From contig NZ_CP029287.2 in assembly GCF_003201675.2 (NCBI RefSeq), positions 2,096,001 to 2,160,000 of the forward strand: a stretch of 64,000 bases of DNA. Reading direction: 5' to 3'. Both the position numbers and the translations under genes were made by a program. This stretch comes from Metallosphaera hakonensis JCM 8857 = DSM 7519 (GTDB lineage: Archaea; Thermoproteota; Thermoprotei_A; Sulfolobales; Sulfolobaceae). The notes beneath the pieces are model-generated. The model searched no databases. It had not been told where the DNA came from and saw only the letters and a program-made list of their open reading frames with translations. Each line of letters begins with the position of its first letter. Position 1 is the first letter of the stretch. Below are positions 46,632 to 56,565 of this stretch, in pieces.

Positions 46632-48035
46632 ATGGAGCCATTTAAGTCCTTGGATAGCACTAAACTCAACTTCAACCACATAAAAATTTGGTACACTTCT
46701 GGGATGGGATTTTTCACAGATGCCTATGACCTTTTCATTATAGGAGCTATTCTTGACGTGTTCAATGCATATCATTTGCCAGGGTTTACTTTGAACTCCT
46801 TATATACAGGATTACTTGCATCTTCTGCAATTTTTACAGCAATATTCGGGCAACTAATCTTTGGTGTATTGGGAGACTTTGTAGGAAGAAAGACAGTTTA
46901 CGGTATTGAAGCCTCGTTGCTTGCCGCTGGTGCGGCTCTTTCTGCTTTTTCCCCTAACATTATCTGGCTAATCATCTTCAGGTCAATAATGGGTATAGGT
47001 ATAGGCGGAGATTACCCAATTTCCGCTACGATAATGAGCGAGTACGCTAACGTGAAAGACAGAGGGAAGCTTGTTGCTTTGGTTTTCGCCAATCAGGGTA
47101 TAGGAAGCCTAGTTGCAGTCGCCGTAGGTGCCATAAGCGCCTTTACACTACCTCCTGACCTTTCTTGGAGAGTTATGGCCTTTGTTGGTGCCATTCCAGC
47201 TGCTACTGTAATCTATCTTAGGAGAAAGGTTCCCGAGACTCCAAGATACTCGGCTCTCAAGGGGGATACAGAAAACTTACAGAAGTCAGTGCAATTCGTA
47301 GCAAAAGAAAATGTTAATTCCAAAGCGCCAGCCAATGTCAAAATCCAGAGAATGAGTTTCTCTCAGTTTTTCTCGAAGTACTGGTTACTTCTACTGGGAA
47401 CAGCCGGAACTTGGTTTATTCTTGACATCGCCTTCTATGGAACTGGAATCTACTCTGGACCCATCGTGAGCGCAGTTTTAGGTAAGCCAGCTTCAGTTGG
47501 AAATGAGATAGTTAACGCGGGAATTCCTTTCATGGTGGGTTTCTTTGGTTACTTCACTGCGGTAGCCCTTATGGATAAATTAGGAAGGAAACCCATTCAA
47601 ACTTTAGGATTCATAATGATGGCAGTTCTTTATGGTACTGTGGCATTTCTTGCAGTGAGCAAGGGAGCAAAGCTTGAAGGATTCCTAATACCTTCGGCTG
47701 ATGCATTTGCATTGTATGCACTTTCCTATTTCTTCATAGATTTTGGTCCCAATACAACGACTTTCATAATTCCCTCTGAGGTTTACCCCACTAGTTATAG
47801 AACCACAGGGCACGGGATATCCGCGGCTGCAGGTAAGACTGGAGCTGCAATAACCACATTCTACTTCTCTTATCTACTCTCCTCTATAGGTATCAAGGGA
47901 GTCCTAGAGATGTTAGCTGCTGTAAGCGTAGTTGGTGCAGTTCTAACCCTGATAGCAATTAAGGAGCCCAAGCTCAAGAGTCTCGAGGAAGCATCTCAAG
48001 ATTCAGTATTGGTGGAGTCTCAGGAGACCAAGTAA
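46632..48035 (+). CDS. MFS transporter, phosphate:H+ symporter-like
   Basis: A 467-residue transporter with 12 predicted helices. GFFTDAYDLFIIGAI in helix 1, GVLGDFVGRKTVYG (MFS loop 2-3 motif) and GIGIGGDYPISATIMSEYAN in helix 4 match the PHS (Pho84) phosphate symporter family, and the Asp in GGDYP is the substrate-site acid. A metabolite:H+ symporter such as for aromatic acids is an alternative. It lies between phosphate-related genes and a HAD gene. Confidence 0.82.
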   Translation: MEPFKSLDSTKLNFNHIKIWYTSGMGFFTDAYDLFIIGAILDVFNAYHLPGFTLNSLYTGLLASSAIFTAIFGQLIFGVLGDFVGRKTVYGIEASLLAAGAALSAFSPNIIWLIIFRSIMGIGIGGDYPISATIMSEYANVKDRGKLVALVFANQGIGSLVAVAVGAISAFTLPPDLSWRVMAFVGAIPAATVIYLRRKVPETPRYSALKGDTENLQKSVQFVAKENVNSKAPANVKIQRMSFSQFFSKYWLLLLGTAGTWFILDIAFYGTGIYSGPIVSAVLGKPASVGNEIVNAGIPFMVGFFGYFTAVALMDKLGRKPIQTLGFIMMAVLYGTVAFLAVSKGAKLEGFLIPSADAFALYALSYFFIDFGPNTTTFIIPSEVYPTSYRTTGHGISAAAGKTGAAITTFYFSYLLSSIGIKGVLEMLAAVSVVGAVLTLIAIKEPKLKSLEEASQDSVLVESQETK

Positions 48036-48098
48036 ACTATATAATCAATATAGTTCAACGTTGATTATTTTTAAATTAACCTTTTTCTATATGGATTC

Positions 48099-48767
48099 AT
48101 GGAAATTAGGACTATCCTACTAGATGTTGGAGAGACCCTCGTTGGATTTCGTCCTCTCTCGTTTGAGAGGATGATAGTGAAGTTACGAAGATTTGGTTAT
48201 AGTGTTTCCTCAAAAACCTTGTTTAGAGCCATATCGAAGGTAATGGGAAAAAGCAATTTTCCTAACTCTCATGGATTAAATCCAGTGGACGTTAGAGATG
48301 TTCTATATGAACTAAAGATTTATCCATCAGGAGATTTGATTGAGTCTCTATCGGGAGATTACAGCTACAGTCAGGACTATTTCCTTTACGAGGACGCCAA
48401 GGAGTTCCTTGAATATTTGAAATCCAAAGAAGTTAACATTGTGCTAGTCACTAACGCTACTAGGAGGATGCGCGAGATCATTGATGAATTGGGTATTAAG
48501 AGTTACGTTAAGGCAGTAGTCGCGTCGTGCGAGGTAGGAGTTGTGAAGCCTAATCCGAGGATCTTTTCAATTGCATTAATGTATTCAAGCGCACCTGCTA
48601 TCCATATAGGTGACATATACGAACTAGACTATGTAGGTGCAAAGAGGGCTGGTTTACGAGCTCTTCTCCTGGATAGGTTCGGTTTTTATAACGACCTTCA
48701 GGTGGAGAAGGTAACATCTCTCAAGGAGGCCATGGGGTACCTAGAACAGAGGAAGCTCATTTATTAG
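48099..48767 (+). CDS. HAD-superfamily hydrolase
   Basis: A 222-residue HAD protein with intact catalytic pattern. Motif I is LLDVGETLVGF (DxGxT subtype), motif II VLVTNATRRM, motif III VVKPNPRIF and motif IV AIHIGDIYELDYVGAKRAG. A helical cap lies between motifs I and II. A small phosphatase of unknown substrate, resembling the REG-2/YjjG-like subgroup. Starts with ATG 48099 after a TATA-like TTTTTAAATTAA. Confidence 0.88.
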   Translation: MEIRTILLDVGETLVGFRPLSFERMIVKLRRFGYSVSSKTLFRAISKVMGKSNFPNSHGLNPVDVRDVLYELKIYPSGDLIESLSGDYSYSQDYFLYEDAKEFLEYLKSKEVNIVLVTNATRRMREIIDELGIKSYVKAVVASCEVGVVKPNPRIFSIALMYSSAPAIHIGDIYELDYVGAKRAGLRALLLDRFGFYNDLQVEKVTSLKEAMGYLEQRKLIY

Positions 48768-48791
48768 CTTCTGTTCTCATTTTTAAAGGAT

Positions 48792-49008
48792 ATGGATATT
48801 GATCTAACGGGTTTGTGTTGCTCTACTCCTCAAATGATTGTCTATTCGACCTTGAAAAAGGTATCTAGGGGAACAGAGATCAAGATAATCACTGACGATA
48901 GGACAGTAGTGGAACGTGACCTTTATTCCATTGTTAATGGAGAGAGGAGTCGAATTTCAAGTAGAGAAAGGAGAAGACGTCTTCATAATAAAAGTCAAAA
49001 AGAACTAG
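48792..49008 (+). pseudogene. TusA-family gene with a +1 frameshift
   Basis: The first 48 codons read as TusA: MDIDLTGLCCSTPQMIVYSTLKK has the Cys-containing motif (CCSTP, where CPxP is usual), and EIKIITDDRTVVERDLYSIV continues the fold. After ATT-GTT at 48930-48935 the frame is lost. From 48934, one base on, the reading LMERGVEFQVEKGEDVFIIKVKKN restores the expected last strands and stops at TAG 49006-49008. This overlaps the convergent gene by 4 bp, as a native end would. The uncorrected frame runs on for 38 unrelated residues antisense to the flavoprotein gene. A sequencing error, true inactivation or recoding are all possible. Confidence 0.75.
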
Positions 49009-49988
49009 AGCGACTCAACCATTCTAATTGCTCTGTATATTCCCACTCTCTTGGCCAACTCGGCCATGGATCCCTTTACAAATTTCCCCATCATATCACC
49101 AAAATATTCCGGACCAATCCTTAACACCACGGCTACCTGCTTATATGAGAAACGCGTGTCTCCCCCAAGTGCATTCTCTGCTGCGGTCTTTCCAGATTGT
49201 ACTGCGACTTGAGCGGACATTGGAACAAACGTTTTGGTAGTCATGCAGTCACCAGAACCGTAAACGTCTTCGAAGTCAACCGACCTCAAATAGTCGTCCA
49301 CTAGCATTCTTCCATTCTTATTAGTTAGACCTAGGTCCTCCACTAGCCTAGGTCCTCGAAAACCCGCTGCCGCAATAGACATATCGACCTTTATTTCGTC
49401 CTTATCTGTTTTCAGAATCTCTCCCTTTACTTCCTCAACTTTGGTCTTTAACATAACGTTAACTCCCATATCTCTTAGCTTTTTCTCAGCAAATTGTGAG
49501 GCCTCTTTACTCATGAAGGAGAGGAGCCTATCTTGAAATTCAATTAAGTAGACGTTCTTTCCCATTTCTCTTAGGGAGCCCGCAAGTTCTACTCCCAAAG
49601 TCCCTCCTCCTAGAACAGCTACGCTTCTCACTTGGGATAATTTGGCTCTTATGGTCAATGCGTCCTCCAAGTTCTCTAGTTTTTGAATATTACCCTTAAC
49701 CCTAGTGGTGTCTTGCTCATATCCCAAAGAGATTATCAATTTATCATAGCCGATGTGTCCCTGCGTAGTCCTCACAACCTTGGACTTAAAATCAACCCCT
49801 AGAACTCTGGCCTTAATAACGCCCTTGGGATAGGGGATAGACGCCAAAGATGGATTTCCGGTCTCTATGACATCGGTCAGCCTATGTGTAAGGAGAAAAT
49901 ATTCCTTGGAGTCAATTACTATTGCATCCTTGTAAAAATTCAAGGCTGAAAGACCAGCAAATCCTCCTCCTAGAACCACTAATCTCAT
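49005..49988 (-). CDS. NDH-2/SQR-like FAD-dependent NAD(P)H oxidoreductase
   Basis: A 327-residue flavoprotein of the type II NADH dehydrogenase/sulfide:quinone reductase family. Seen are VVLGGGFAGLSA (FAD), VAVLGGGTLGVELAG (NAD(P)), and VYGSGDCMT (second FAD). The C-terminal part is shortened and ends in a basic/hydrophobic helix (KRVGIYRAIRMVESL). Catalytic cysteines of SQR are not obvious, so an NADH:quinone or ferredoxin-type role is favoured. Convergent with the TusA-like gene by 4 bp. Sulfur and redox gene pairing again, but no clear partner. Confidence 0.78.
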   Translation of the reverse strand: MRLVVLGGGFAGLSALNFYKDAIVIDSKEYFLLTHRLTDVIETGNPSLASIPYPKGVIKARVLGVDFKSKVVRTTQGHIGYDKLIISLGYEQDTTRVKGNIQKLENLEDALTIRAKLSQVRSVAVLGGGTLGVELAGSLREMGKNVYLIEFQDRLLSFMSKEASQFAEKKLRDMGVNVMLKTKVEEVKGEILKTDKDEIKVDMSIAAAGFRGPRLVEDLGLTNKNGRMLVDDYLRSVDFEDVYGSGDCMTTKTFVPMSAQVAVQSGKTAAENALGGDTRFSYKQVAVVLRIGPEYFGDMMGKFVKGSMAELAKRVGIYRAIRMVESL

Positions 49989-50371
49989 GATCTTCTAATT
50001 TAGTTACTAAGAATTTAAACTAGGCTTGAGAAGTAGCAATTACAGTATAAGAATCTACCATTCTATCATGATGATTAGTTAATTAATTGGAGAAAAGGTA
50101 CAAGGGAAACCTCTCCATCTCACCTTAAGTCCCAGATACTCAAGGAAAATCTGCTCAATTTATTATGTAAACAAAACGAGTTCGAGTTACTCCATTATGA
50201 TTTTATAGAGCTGGCGATTCAATAGTACAAAAATTGAGAAAAAATTAGGAAAGTGTTAATTGAATTCTTAACTATTTATGGATAAGAAAATCTTATCCGA
50301 GAAATCTGACGAGATAGCTTTCTCTACCTGCATGCCGAAGAGGTTATATTTTTAGTTGTCCTATCACTAAC
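49989..50371. other. 383-bp intergenic region; promoter of the second lipoate cassette
   Basis: Near the right end GTTATATTTTTAG (about 50343-50355) is centred about 25 nt before GTG 50372, a leaderless promoter for the second lipoate operon. The rest is AT-rich without a frame or RNA that I can support. Confidence 0.45.
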
Positions 50372-51172
50372 GTGGAAGTTCTGCTTTCAGCTGGGACATA
50401 TTATGGCATCAAAAAAGGTCTAGTGTATAGTCAGACCGCCTATGCTTTGATGAAAGGAGGTTGCGTAAATCATTGTAAGTTCTGTTCTCAATCACTATCA
50501 AATTCTGCAGACAAAAGTTTTCTATCACGAGTGAAGTGGTACTCTGTGGATATAGACGAGGTTAAGGAAAGCCTATCTATTTTCAAAAGGTTCTGTCTTC
50601 AGACTGTTGTTAAACCAAATTTTGAAGAAGAAATGGTTGAGATTATTAGCAAAATTAGTTCCAAGAAGTCCGTTACTACTACGCCGATTTCATCAGACTA
50701 TCTGAGGATCTTGAAGGAGAAGGGAGTGGACTATCTTGGAGTAGGGTTAGACACCACAGAGGGTAACTGGGACAATGCTGGGAAACCTGGAAAGTTTAGC
50801 GACTACATGAGATTCATAGAAGAGGCCATCAATGTTTTTGGTAGAGGCAAAGTTTATGTTCACCTAGTTTACGGCTTAGGTGAAAAGGAGGAGGAGTTCG
50901 TATCCCTCATGAGAACTCTTCATTTCATGGGAGCAGAGGTAGCATTGTTCGCGTTCACACCTGTAAAGGGAACCCCCATGAGTAATAAAAATCCTCCAAA
51001 ACTAGAGGATTATAGAAGAATTCAAAGATTAAGGTTCAAAATTTACCATGGAGTGGATGGGGGAGAGTTTTCCTATCTGACCTCAGGATGTCCCTCATGT
51101 GATAGGCCCTTCTATAACGAGGATCCAAAGGGGCTCATGTATAATGTTCCCTTAATGGTGAGGAAGGAGTGA
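50372..51172 (+). CDS. Radical-SAM lipoyl synthase subunit, second cassette (homologue of 9513-10580)
   Basis: A 266-residue radical-SAM protein. CVNHCKFC in GGCVNHCKFCSQS is the CX3CX2C site, and TSGCPSCDRPFYNEDPKG near the C-terminus matches the CxxC part of the gene at 9513. It is about 90 residues shorter, lacking the N-terminal extension and the tail. Expected to insert sulfur into octanoyl domains together with the next gene. Starts with GTG 50372 and ends overlapping the next gene by GTGA. Confidence 0.82.
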   Translation: MEVLLSAGTYYGIKKGLVYSQTAYALMKGGCVNHCKFCSQSLSNSADKSFLSRVKWYSVDIDEVKESLSIFKRFCLQTVVKPNFEEEMVEIISKISSKKSVTTTPISSDYLRILKEKGVDYLGVGLDTTEGNWDNAGKPGKFSDYMRFIEEAINVFGRGKVYVHLVYGLGEKEEEFVSLMRTLHFMGAEVALFAFTPVKGTPMSNKNPPKLEDYRRIQRLRFKIYHGVDGGEFSYLTSGCPSCDRPFYNEDPKGLMYNVPLMVRKE

Positions 51173-52011
51173 TAGGAGGCTTCATCTCTAAGTCCAAATT
51201 TGCCACTATAAGCATAACAGGTGGTAAATGCTCTCTAAATTGTTTCTACTGTGGATCAAAATACATATCCACAATGGAGGGAACAATGGGGGTCGAGGAG
51301 TTCGAGAAAACTGTCAGAAAGCTAAACTCCCGCGGTGTTAGGGGATTTCTAGTGAGTGGAGGCTTTGATCAGAATGGGAGGCTACCTGTAGATGAGTTCA
51401 TTCCGGTAATGAGGAAATTGAAGAGTGAACTTGGCGTGATATTTAATCTCCATCCGGGACTCCAGGACCGGAAAACCATTGAGAGTATGAGGGATGTGGT
51501 GGATATGGTTGACTTCGAATTCGCATATTCTCCAGGGGCCTACAGCTCAAAGGGTATAAGGGAACCTAGGGAAAGGTATGTTAAAGTACTTGAGGATCTA
51601 ATCGAGTACGGTCCAGAATACATTGTTCCTCATATCATGTTAGGTCTACCAAAGGACTCTAGCGATTATATTGAGGAAGAGATAAACGAGGTTTCGAAGT
51701 TCAAGCCGTATCTTCTCAATTTCCTAGTAATGATCCCAACTCCTGGAACCCCGTCTAGGATGATAAGGATCGATACATCCAGTATTATACCCCTTATAGA
51801 GTACGGATCGAAGGTTATGAACGGTAGAACTAGTATGGGTTGCATGAGGCCGTACTCGATCAAGGAGGACTTAGACAGGTATGTTGTTTCGAAGGGTTTG
51901 GTTCAGAGAATAGCAAACCCGCATCACAAGGTAGTAGAGGAGTTTAACCTTAAGCTCTACGATGCATGTTGTAGTTTACCAGAGAAATACTTGGAGGAAT
52001 TTGAGCTATGA
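51169..52011 (+). CDS. Radical-SAM lipoyl synthase subunit, second cassette (homologue of 8617-9516)
   Basis: A 280-residue radical-SAM protein with CSLNCFYC (CX3CX2C), GFLVSGGFDQNG after it, and the late cysteine motifs MGCMRP and DACC also present in the gene at 8617. It is the second LipS-type subunit. GTG start at 51169 lies within the stop of the previous gene, and its own stop overlaps the ligase start (ATGA), which proves a coupled operon. Confidence 0.82.
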   Translation: MIGGFISKSKFATISITGGKCSLNCFYCGSKYISTMEGTMGVEEFEKTVRKLNSRGVRGFLVSGGFDQNGRLPVDEFIPVMRKLKSELGVIFNLHPGLQDRKTIESMRDVVDMVDFEFAYSPGAYSSKGIREPRERYVKVLEDLIEYGPEYIVPHIMLGLPKDSSDYIEEEINEVSKFKPYLLNFLVMIPTPGTPSRMIRIDTSSIIPLIEYGSKVMNGRTSMGCMRPYSIKEDLDRYVVSKGLVQRIANPHHKVVEEFNLKLYDACCSLPEKYLEEFEL

Positions 52012-52730
52012 GGCTCATTTTGGAACCGGGCTTTCCTGGAGAAAGGCAAATGGCTGTGGACGAAACAATGTTGATCTTGCTCAGTCAGGGGGTTATAGAC
52101 GAAACTGTCAGATTGTGGAACTTCTCCCCAACTACCCTAAGTATAGGAAGGTTTCTTCGTGTTGAAGATTGGGTGAACCTAGAGTTGTTAAAAGAGAAAA
52201 AACTCCCTTTAATTCGAAGGTTTACGGGAGGAGGGCCAGCTCTCCATGATGAGTTTGGGGAAATTACTTGGACAGTCCTGATGCATTCCAAGAACATGCT
52301 AGATGCATACCAGATTATTGGTGAGGGATTGACTAGGGCTCTCAAAGAGCTTGGTCTTGAAGGAGAGTTCACCCCGATTAATGACGTAGTAGTCAAGGGC
52401 AAGAAAATAGTCGGAATGGCCGGGGCACAGAAGGGAGACTCGGTTGTAGTCCATGGTACGTTTATGTTCGCAACGGATTTGTCCCTAATGTCAGTAATCA
52501 AGGTCCCGAAGCCCAAGGAAAGGGAGAGAGGTACGCCTTCTTCTAGGGTATCCAATATCTCGCTTCTTCTAGGTAGAGATGTAAACAAAGATGAGGCCCA
52601 GAGGGCTCTCCTCAGAGGTTTTTCTTCGGTGTTTGATCTGACACCTGGGGAATTAACTCCATTGGAGACCGAACTATCAAGACAGTTAACCTACAAGTAT
52701 ACCAATGATAGGTGGACCTTCGTGAGGTAA
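52008..52730 (+). CDS. lplA: Lipoate-protein ligase A, catalytic subunit (split type)
   Basis: A 240-residue LplA catalytic domain. RRFTGGGPALHDEFGEITW (about residues 65-83) is the substrate loop and NDVVVKGKKIVGMAG holds the catalytic lysine. The C-terminal accessory domain is absent and supplied by the next gene, as in Thermoplasma-type bipartite ligases. It likely lipoylates the conventional targets (glycine cleavage H protein or 2-oxoacid dehydrogenase E2), which are not in the window. Confidence 0.86.
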   Translation: MRLILEPGFPGERQMAVDETMLILLSQGVIDETVRLWNFSPTTLSIGRFLRVEDWVNLELLKEKKLPLIRRFTGGGPALHDEFGEITWTVLMHSKNMLDAYQIIGEGLTRALKELGLEGEFTPINDVVVKGKKIVGMAGAQKGDSVVVHGTFMFATDLSLMSVIKVPKPKERERGTPSSRVSNISLLLGRDVNKDEAQRALLRGFSSVFDLTPGELTPLETELSRQLTYKYTNDRWTFVR

Positions 52731-52731
52731 A

Positions 52732-52977
52732 ATGATCTGCGAGAAAGTGTTTCGTTCACGAAAAGGTAAAACCGTGATTCTAAGGGTTTTCATGGATCAA
52801 GGGCTTAAAGTTGAGGTAACTGGTGATTTCTTTGGATCAGAGGATGATCTGGAAATTCTGGAAAATGACCTCTCCAATGTTAGGCCAAGCAACGTAAAGA
52901 TGCTAGGAGTAGATGGCGATGAGTTACTTGAAAGGGTAAAGGAATGCCTAGAAACCGAGAAGGCTTCTCAACCTTAG
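52732..52977 (+). CDS. lplB: LplB, small C-terminal subunit of the split lipoate ligase
   Basis: An 81-residue protein that corresponds to the C-terminal domain of the fused ligase at 7586. VTGDFFGSEDDLEILENDL matches ITGDFFVEP...DLE in that protein. In split archaeal ligases LplB is needed for the adenylation step. It starts one base after the LplA stop. Ends the four-gene operon. Confidence 0.82.
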   Translation: MICEKVFRSRKGKTVILRVFMDQGLKVEVTGDFFGSEDDLEILENDLSNVRPSNVKMLGVDGDELLERVKECLETEKASQP

Positions 52978-53132
52978 ACCGGCTAAATTAGGGCGAAAAG
53001 GTTACTTATCTAACTACGGTAAGGTCCAATTGTTTCCCTCGAGGTCTTATGCTCTACATGAACAACGAAGAGGGTGTATATCACAATATTGGGGCCCCCA
53101 GTAATGTCTATAACTACACAAAGACTTCAGAA

Positions 53133-53579
53133 CTAATCGTACATCGTCTGTCTAAGGCACTCTTCCATAACCTTGGCATCCGAATCTAGGATAGGTCTCC
53201 CTAAGTTAGCAGGGGCGTTCCTAAGATACTTGGGTAGCTGGACCACGTCTTCCACGAACTTGACCTTACCAATAAGGCTCTTCACGTCACATGCCCCTGT
53301 TACCCAGACCTCTACCTTAACCCTATACGGGAAAACAGCTCTGTTTCTGACCTTCTCCTCTGGGAAAAGCGGCGTCTCGTCGTAATACCAGTCCGATAAA
53401 ACTCTCCCTATTCCAACAATTTTTCCACCATATCGAGTAGCATAATACTTACTAACATAAAATATTATGTTATCATCCTTCTTGATATATTTACTTAAAT
53501 TAGACTTATAACCATATACTCCATCATATTGAATATTTTCCCACATGTCCTCCTGTATGGGTACTAGCCAAAAGGTCAT
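53133..53579 (-). CDS. EVE-domain protein
   Basis: A 148-residue EVE domain. TFWLVPIQEDMWENI at the N-terminus (W and PxxE-type pocket), YGYKSNLSKYIKKDDNIIFYVS and GGKIVGIGRVLSDWYYDETPLFP are typical. EVE domains belong to the PUA/YTH-like class and are thought to bind modified bases in DNA or RNA. Stand-alone here, with no restriction or CRISPR gene next to it, so perhaps an RNA-binding protein. It lies convergent to the lipoate operon. Confidence 0.85.
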   Translation of the reverse strand: MTFWLVPIQEDMWENIQYDGVYGYKSNLSKYIKKDDNIIFYVSKYYATRYGGKIVGIGRVLSDWYYDETPLFPEEKVRNRAVFPYRVKVEVWVTGACDVKSLIGKVKFVEDVVQLPKYLRNAPANLGRPILDSDAKVMEECLRQTMYD

Positions 53580-53672
53580 AATCGTTTTTATATCGATAAT
53601 CCTTTAAAATCTTTCTTGGGTTTAAGGGAGGAGTATTTAAATAATTCATACCTGATTGAAACTAGGTTGTTT

Positions 53673-54161
53673 ATGAAGCTTGTCACTCACTATGTTTTTA
53701 CTACAGGTATACTCACAATTATGGCTACCCCATTTCTCGGATTTTACTCAGGACTGATTTTTTCGTTCATTATTTCATGGGTCTCAAATACTCTCATTGA
53801 TAGGCTGGGGCATGAGACGAGAGGAGGATATATTAGGAGGACTCCACGGACCCATACCTTATTCAGAAGTATCCCTTGGGGACTGATCCCAGCTGTCCCC
53901 ATTGCTATTCTAGGGGGTGACTTACCCATCATGGTCTTGGGAGTAATTGCTGGTCCGTCTCACATGTTACTTGACGTTTTCACAGAGAGAGGAATTTACG
54001 TGAAGAGATGTGGTAAGTGGAAGAGATTAGCCTTGGCTCACTTCTCGTATAATAATCCTCTTGTGAACGGTATAGCAATTGTCATTGGTGCGTTGCTTCT
54101 TTACTTAGCGCTACAAGTTCAAGATCAATCTGTTTTGACAGTAAGTCATTTACTTCAGTAA
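53673..54161 (+). CDS. DUF1286 membrane protein
   Basis: A 162-residue membrane protein of the archaeal DUF1286 family. MKLVTHYVFTTGILTIMA opens it. LIDRLGHETRGGYIRRTPRTHTLFRSIPWG (His/Arg-rich) and AGPSHMLLDVFTERGIY have the conserved His and Asp pattern seen in YdjM/LexA-regulated metal-dependent membrane hydrolases. Four helices. ATG 53673 has TATTTAAAT about 31 nt upstream. The longer frame from 53616 is less likely. Function unknown. Confidence 0.8.
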   Translation: MKLVTHYVFTTGILTIMATPFLGFYSGLIFSFIISWVSNTLIDRLGHETRGGYIRRTPRTHTLFRSIPWGLIPAVPIAILGGDLPIMVLGVIAGPSHMLLDVFTERGIYVKRCGKWKRLALAHFSYNNPLVNGIAIVIGALLLYLALQVQDQSVLTVSHLLQ

Positions 54162-54241
54162 GTAAATTCTTACCACTGTGAAAGTTCTAAGTTATACTTA
54201 TCTGAGTAAAAAATAAAAACCCTCTTCCTCTATATCGTTAC

Positions 54242-55807
54242 GTGAGCAATAAAAGGAACGTATTCATCAGGGAAAGCTCTGGTCTTCTAAAACAAGTAAA
54301 CCTAATGGATGCCGTGATGCTGAACATAGGCAATATGTCCGCTGGCGTTACCTTGTTTGAGTCAATTTCTCCATACATAAACAATTACCCTGGCGGTGTG
54401 CTATGGTTGGCTTCCATAATCGGGCTGATCTTTGCAATTCCTCAGCTCCTAGTTTACACCCATATGACTAGAAAGATGGGAAGGACAGGTGGAGACTACG
54501 TTTGGATAAGCAGAAACTTGAATGGAGGAATAGGCTCTACTATGGCAATCGCATTGATGCTCGAATCGGTAGCATACTTTGCACTCATTGCGTTCTTTTC
54601 GGCCTCAAGCATCAATGCGGTTCTGTACACGATAGGTAGCGTGGATAATTCTCCAGGTCTGGTATCTCTTTCAAACAACCTCTTTGTAAATCCCTATAAC
54701 GGAGGATTAACCTTCGATCAAAAGGCATTATTTTACGGCATTGCCGCAGGTTTCTTTGTCATAGTGATCCTTCTCAACATCTTCAGATCTAGATGGGGCT
54801 ACTCCATTGTTACAGGATTTGGGATTTTCTCTCTTGCTACACTAATAATAGCCATGATAGTGATAGGAGCCTCAGCTGGAAGATTCGGCACTGCAATTCA
54901 ACCATTCTTAAACTCAATAAACTCTAGTCTTATAACAACTTATAAGGCATCACCTCACTCCTTCTTCCCTAGCAACTTTAGTTTGTTGTCAACTGTGCTT
55001 CTTCTACCTTTATTTGCCCTGTACACTTATCCTTGGATGCAGGCAGGTCCTGCGGTGTCAGCCGAGTTCAAACAAAGTGAGAGAGTTGCTAAATTTAATT
55101 TGCTGTTCGCTCTTCTTCTGACCGCGATCTTAGTAACGGGAGGCTTTCTGGAGATGGACATAGTTGCAGGTTATCCTTTCAATTTTACTGCTTATCCATA
55201 CTTTATTTACAACTTCTGGACTGTGGCAATTGCCCTCGCTGGAAATCCGATTCTGCAATGGTTGATTGGCGTGGGCTCAATCGCGTGGAACTTCTTTGTT
55301 CTTTCATATGGTGTGATCGTGTTCTCTAGGTATGTTTTCGCGCTGTCATTCGACAGGATTTTGCCGGAGAAGTTTGCTGAAGTCAATAGATATGGCTCCC
55401 CAATTTACGCTCATGCCCTCGACCTTACAATAACCCTAGTGTTTCTTCTGGTTCCAGTGTTTTCTTTGAACGCAGCCTTGTCCTTGTACGGCGCAACTAT
55501 ATTGGGCTCGTTGTACTTCCTTGTAGCAAGTATCGCCGGAGCAATATACGGCATAAAGAACAAAGTGGTTTCCTTAATTGTAGCTGGGACTGTCTCCGCA
55601 GGTTACTTTGCCTTCCTTACATATGAAGCGGGCACAAATCCTCTGTTCGGTTTCACTACCAGTTCGGGTTCCGTAAATCCTACAACGCTTCTATTCGTGA
55701 TTGGCGTAATACTCGTAGGTGTATTAATATATCTGATATCCAATTACCGAAATAAAAAGAAGGGGCTGGATATATCTCTAGTTTTCAAGGAGATTCCACC
55801 AGAGTAG
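54242..55807 (+). CDS. APC-family amino acid permease
   Basis: A 521-residue transporter with about 12 helices. [16 protein letters not shown] in helix 1 and [20 protein letters not shown] between helices 2-3 are APC-family features. [26 protein letters not shown] resembles the conserved loop of amino acid permeases. It probably imports amino acids with protons. The start GTG 54242 gives MSNKRNVF. DUF1404 gene follows 31 bp behind. Confidence 0.88.
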   Translation: MSNKRNVFIRESSGLLKQVNLMDAVMLNIGNMSAGVTLFESISPYINNYPGGVLWLASIIGLIFAIPQLLVYTHMTRKMGRTGGDYVWISRNLNGGIGSTMAIALMLESVAYFALIAFFSASSINAVLYTIGSVDNSPGLVSLSNNLFVNPYNGGLTFDQKALFYGIAAGFFVIVILLNIFRSRWGYSIVTGFGIFSLATLIIAMIVIGASAGRFGTAIQPFLNSINSSLITTYKASPHSFFPSNFSLLSTVLLLPLFALYTYPWMQAGPAVSAEFKQSERVAKFNLLFALLLTAILVTGGFLEMDIVAGYPFNFTAYPYFIYNFWTVAIALAGNPILQWLIGVGSIAWNFFVLSYGVIVFSRYVFALSFDRILPEKFAEVNRYGSPIYAHALDLTITLVFLLVPVFSLNAALSLYGATILGSLYFLVASIAGAIYGIKNKVVSLIVAGTVSAGYFAFLTYEAGTNPLFGFTTSSGSVNPTTLLFVIGVILVGVLIYLISNYRNKKKGLDISLVFKEIPPE

Positions 55808-55838
55808 TTTTATAAGTTTTTTCAAAAATAAGTTACTT

Positions 55839-56396
55839 ATGAGATTTTCTCTATCCTACTTCACATCGAGAAGAGTCTTATTGGGTATTATTTTCTTGAT
55901 TGGTACCATAAATCCCTTCACTGAGATAGAGGAGTTTAGACTTGAGCCACTCTTTATGGCCTCTCATTACCTACTTTTTATTGCGGGGTTTCTCTTGGCC
56001 GGTAGGATGAGGATGCCAGGTTCGTTTATTGGCTTAGGTATCTTTCTGGTAGTCCTTTGGCACATCCCGTTTTTTTATGCCCTGGCTGCAGCGTACCCCA
56101 CATTTAGGATTTTGAACGATCTCAGTTTACTCACTGCTGGAATCTTTTCCGCTAGTTCTTCGAGAAATTTCCCTGCTATAATTCGTCTTCTACTATTTGT
56201 GGCATGGATGGGAGCAGATAGTGTCCTTTCTGTGGTTTTGATCGTGGGATGGCCTCCATACTCTAGCCAAGTATATCCTTTCTCCCCATTCGCAGCGACA
56301 CAAGAGCTACCTACTGGACTAACCATGTTCGGAATTATGACCGCAATATTTGTATATGTAATACTCACTCTCCTAAAGTCAATTTTTAAGATATGA
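55839..56396 (+). CDS. DUF1404 membrane protein
   Basis: A 185-residue protein with about six hydrophobic segments, of the Sulfolobales-restricted DUF1404 family. GTINPFTEIEEFRLEPLFMASHYLLFIAG, LVVLWHIPFFYALAA and ADSVLSVVLIVGWPPYSSQVYPFSP are seen. The paired His residues in membrane segments recall heme or copper binding, but this is not established. Starts 31 bp after the permease gene. Confidence 0.78.
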   Translation: MRFSLSYFTSRRVLLGIIFLIGTINPFTEIEEFRLEPLFMASHYLLFIAGFLLAGRMRMPGSFIGLGIFLVVLWHIPFFYALAAAYPTFRILNDLSLLTAGIFSASSSRNFPAIIRLLLFVAWMGADSVLSVVLIVGWPPYSSQVYPFSPFAATQELPTGLTMFGIMTAIFVYVILTLLKSIFKI

Positions 56397-56565
56397 GCTG
56401 TCTTGCGGACTTTCATTTCCATCGATTTTCGAGTAGGGTTATTTGTATTATTGTAAAATTGCTTTATTTAGGTATTCTCAAATAATTTTATGATTATACA
56501 TTAAAATATTCATTAATTATAACCATAAACAAACTTTATATGATTAGAGTCTAAAATTAACAACA

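Noticed and set aside
53049-53192. 47-codon plus-strand frame running into the EVE gene
   Set aside because: No SD or TATA element fits, it overlaps the EVE gene antisense, and the peptide has no recognisable pattern.
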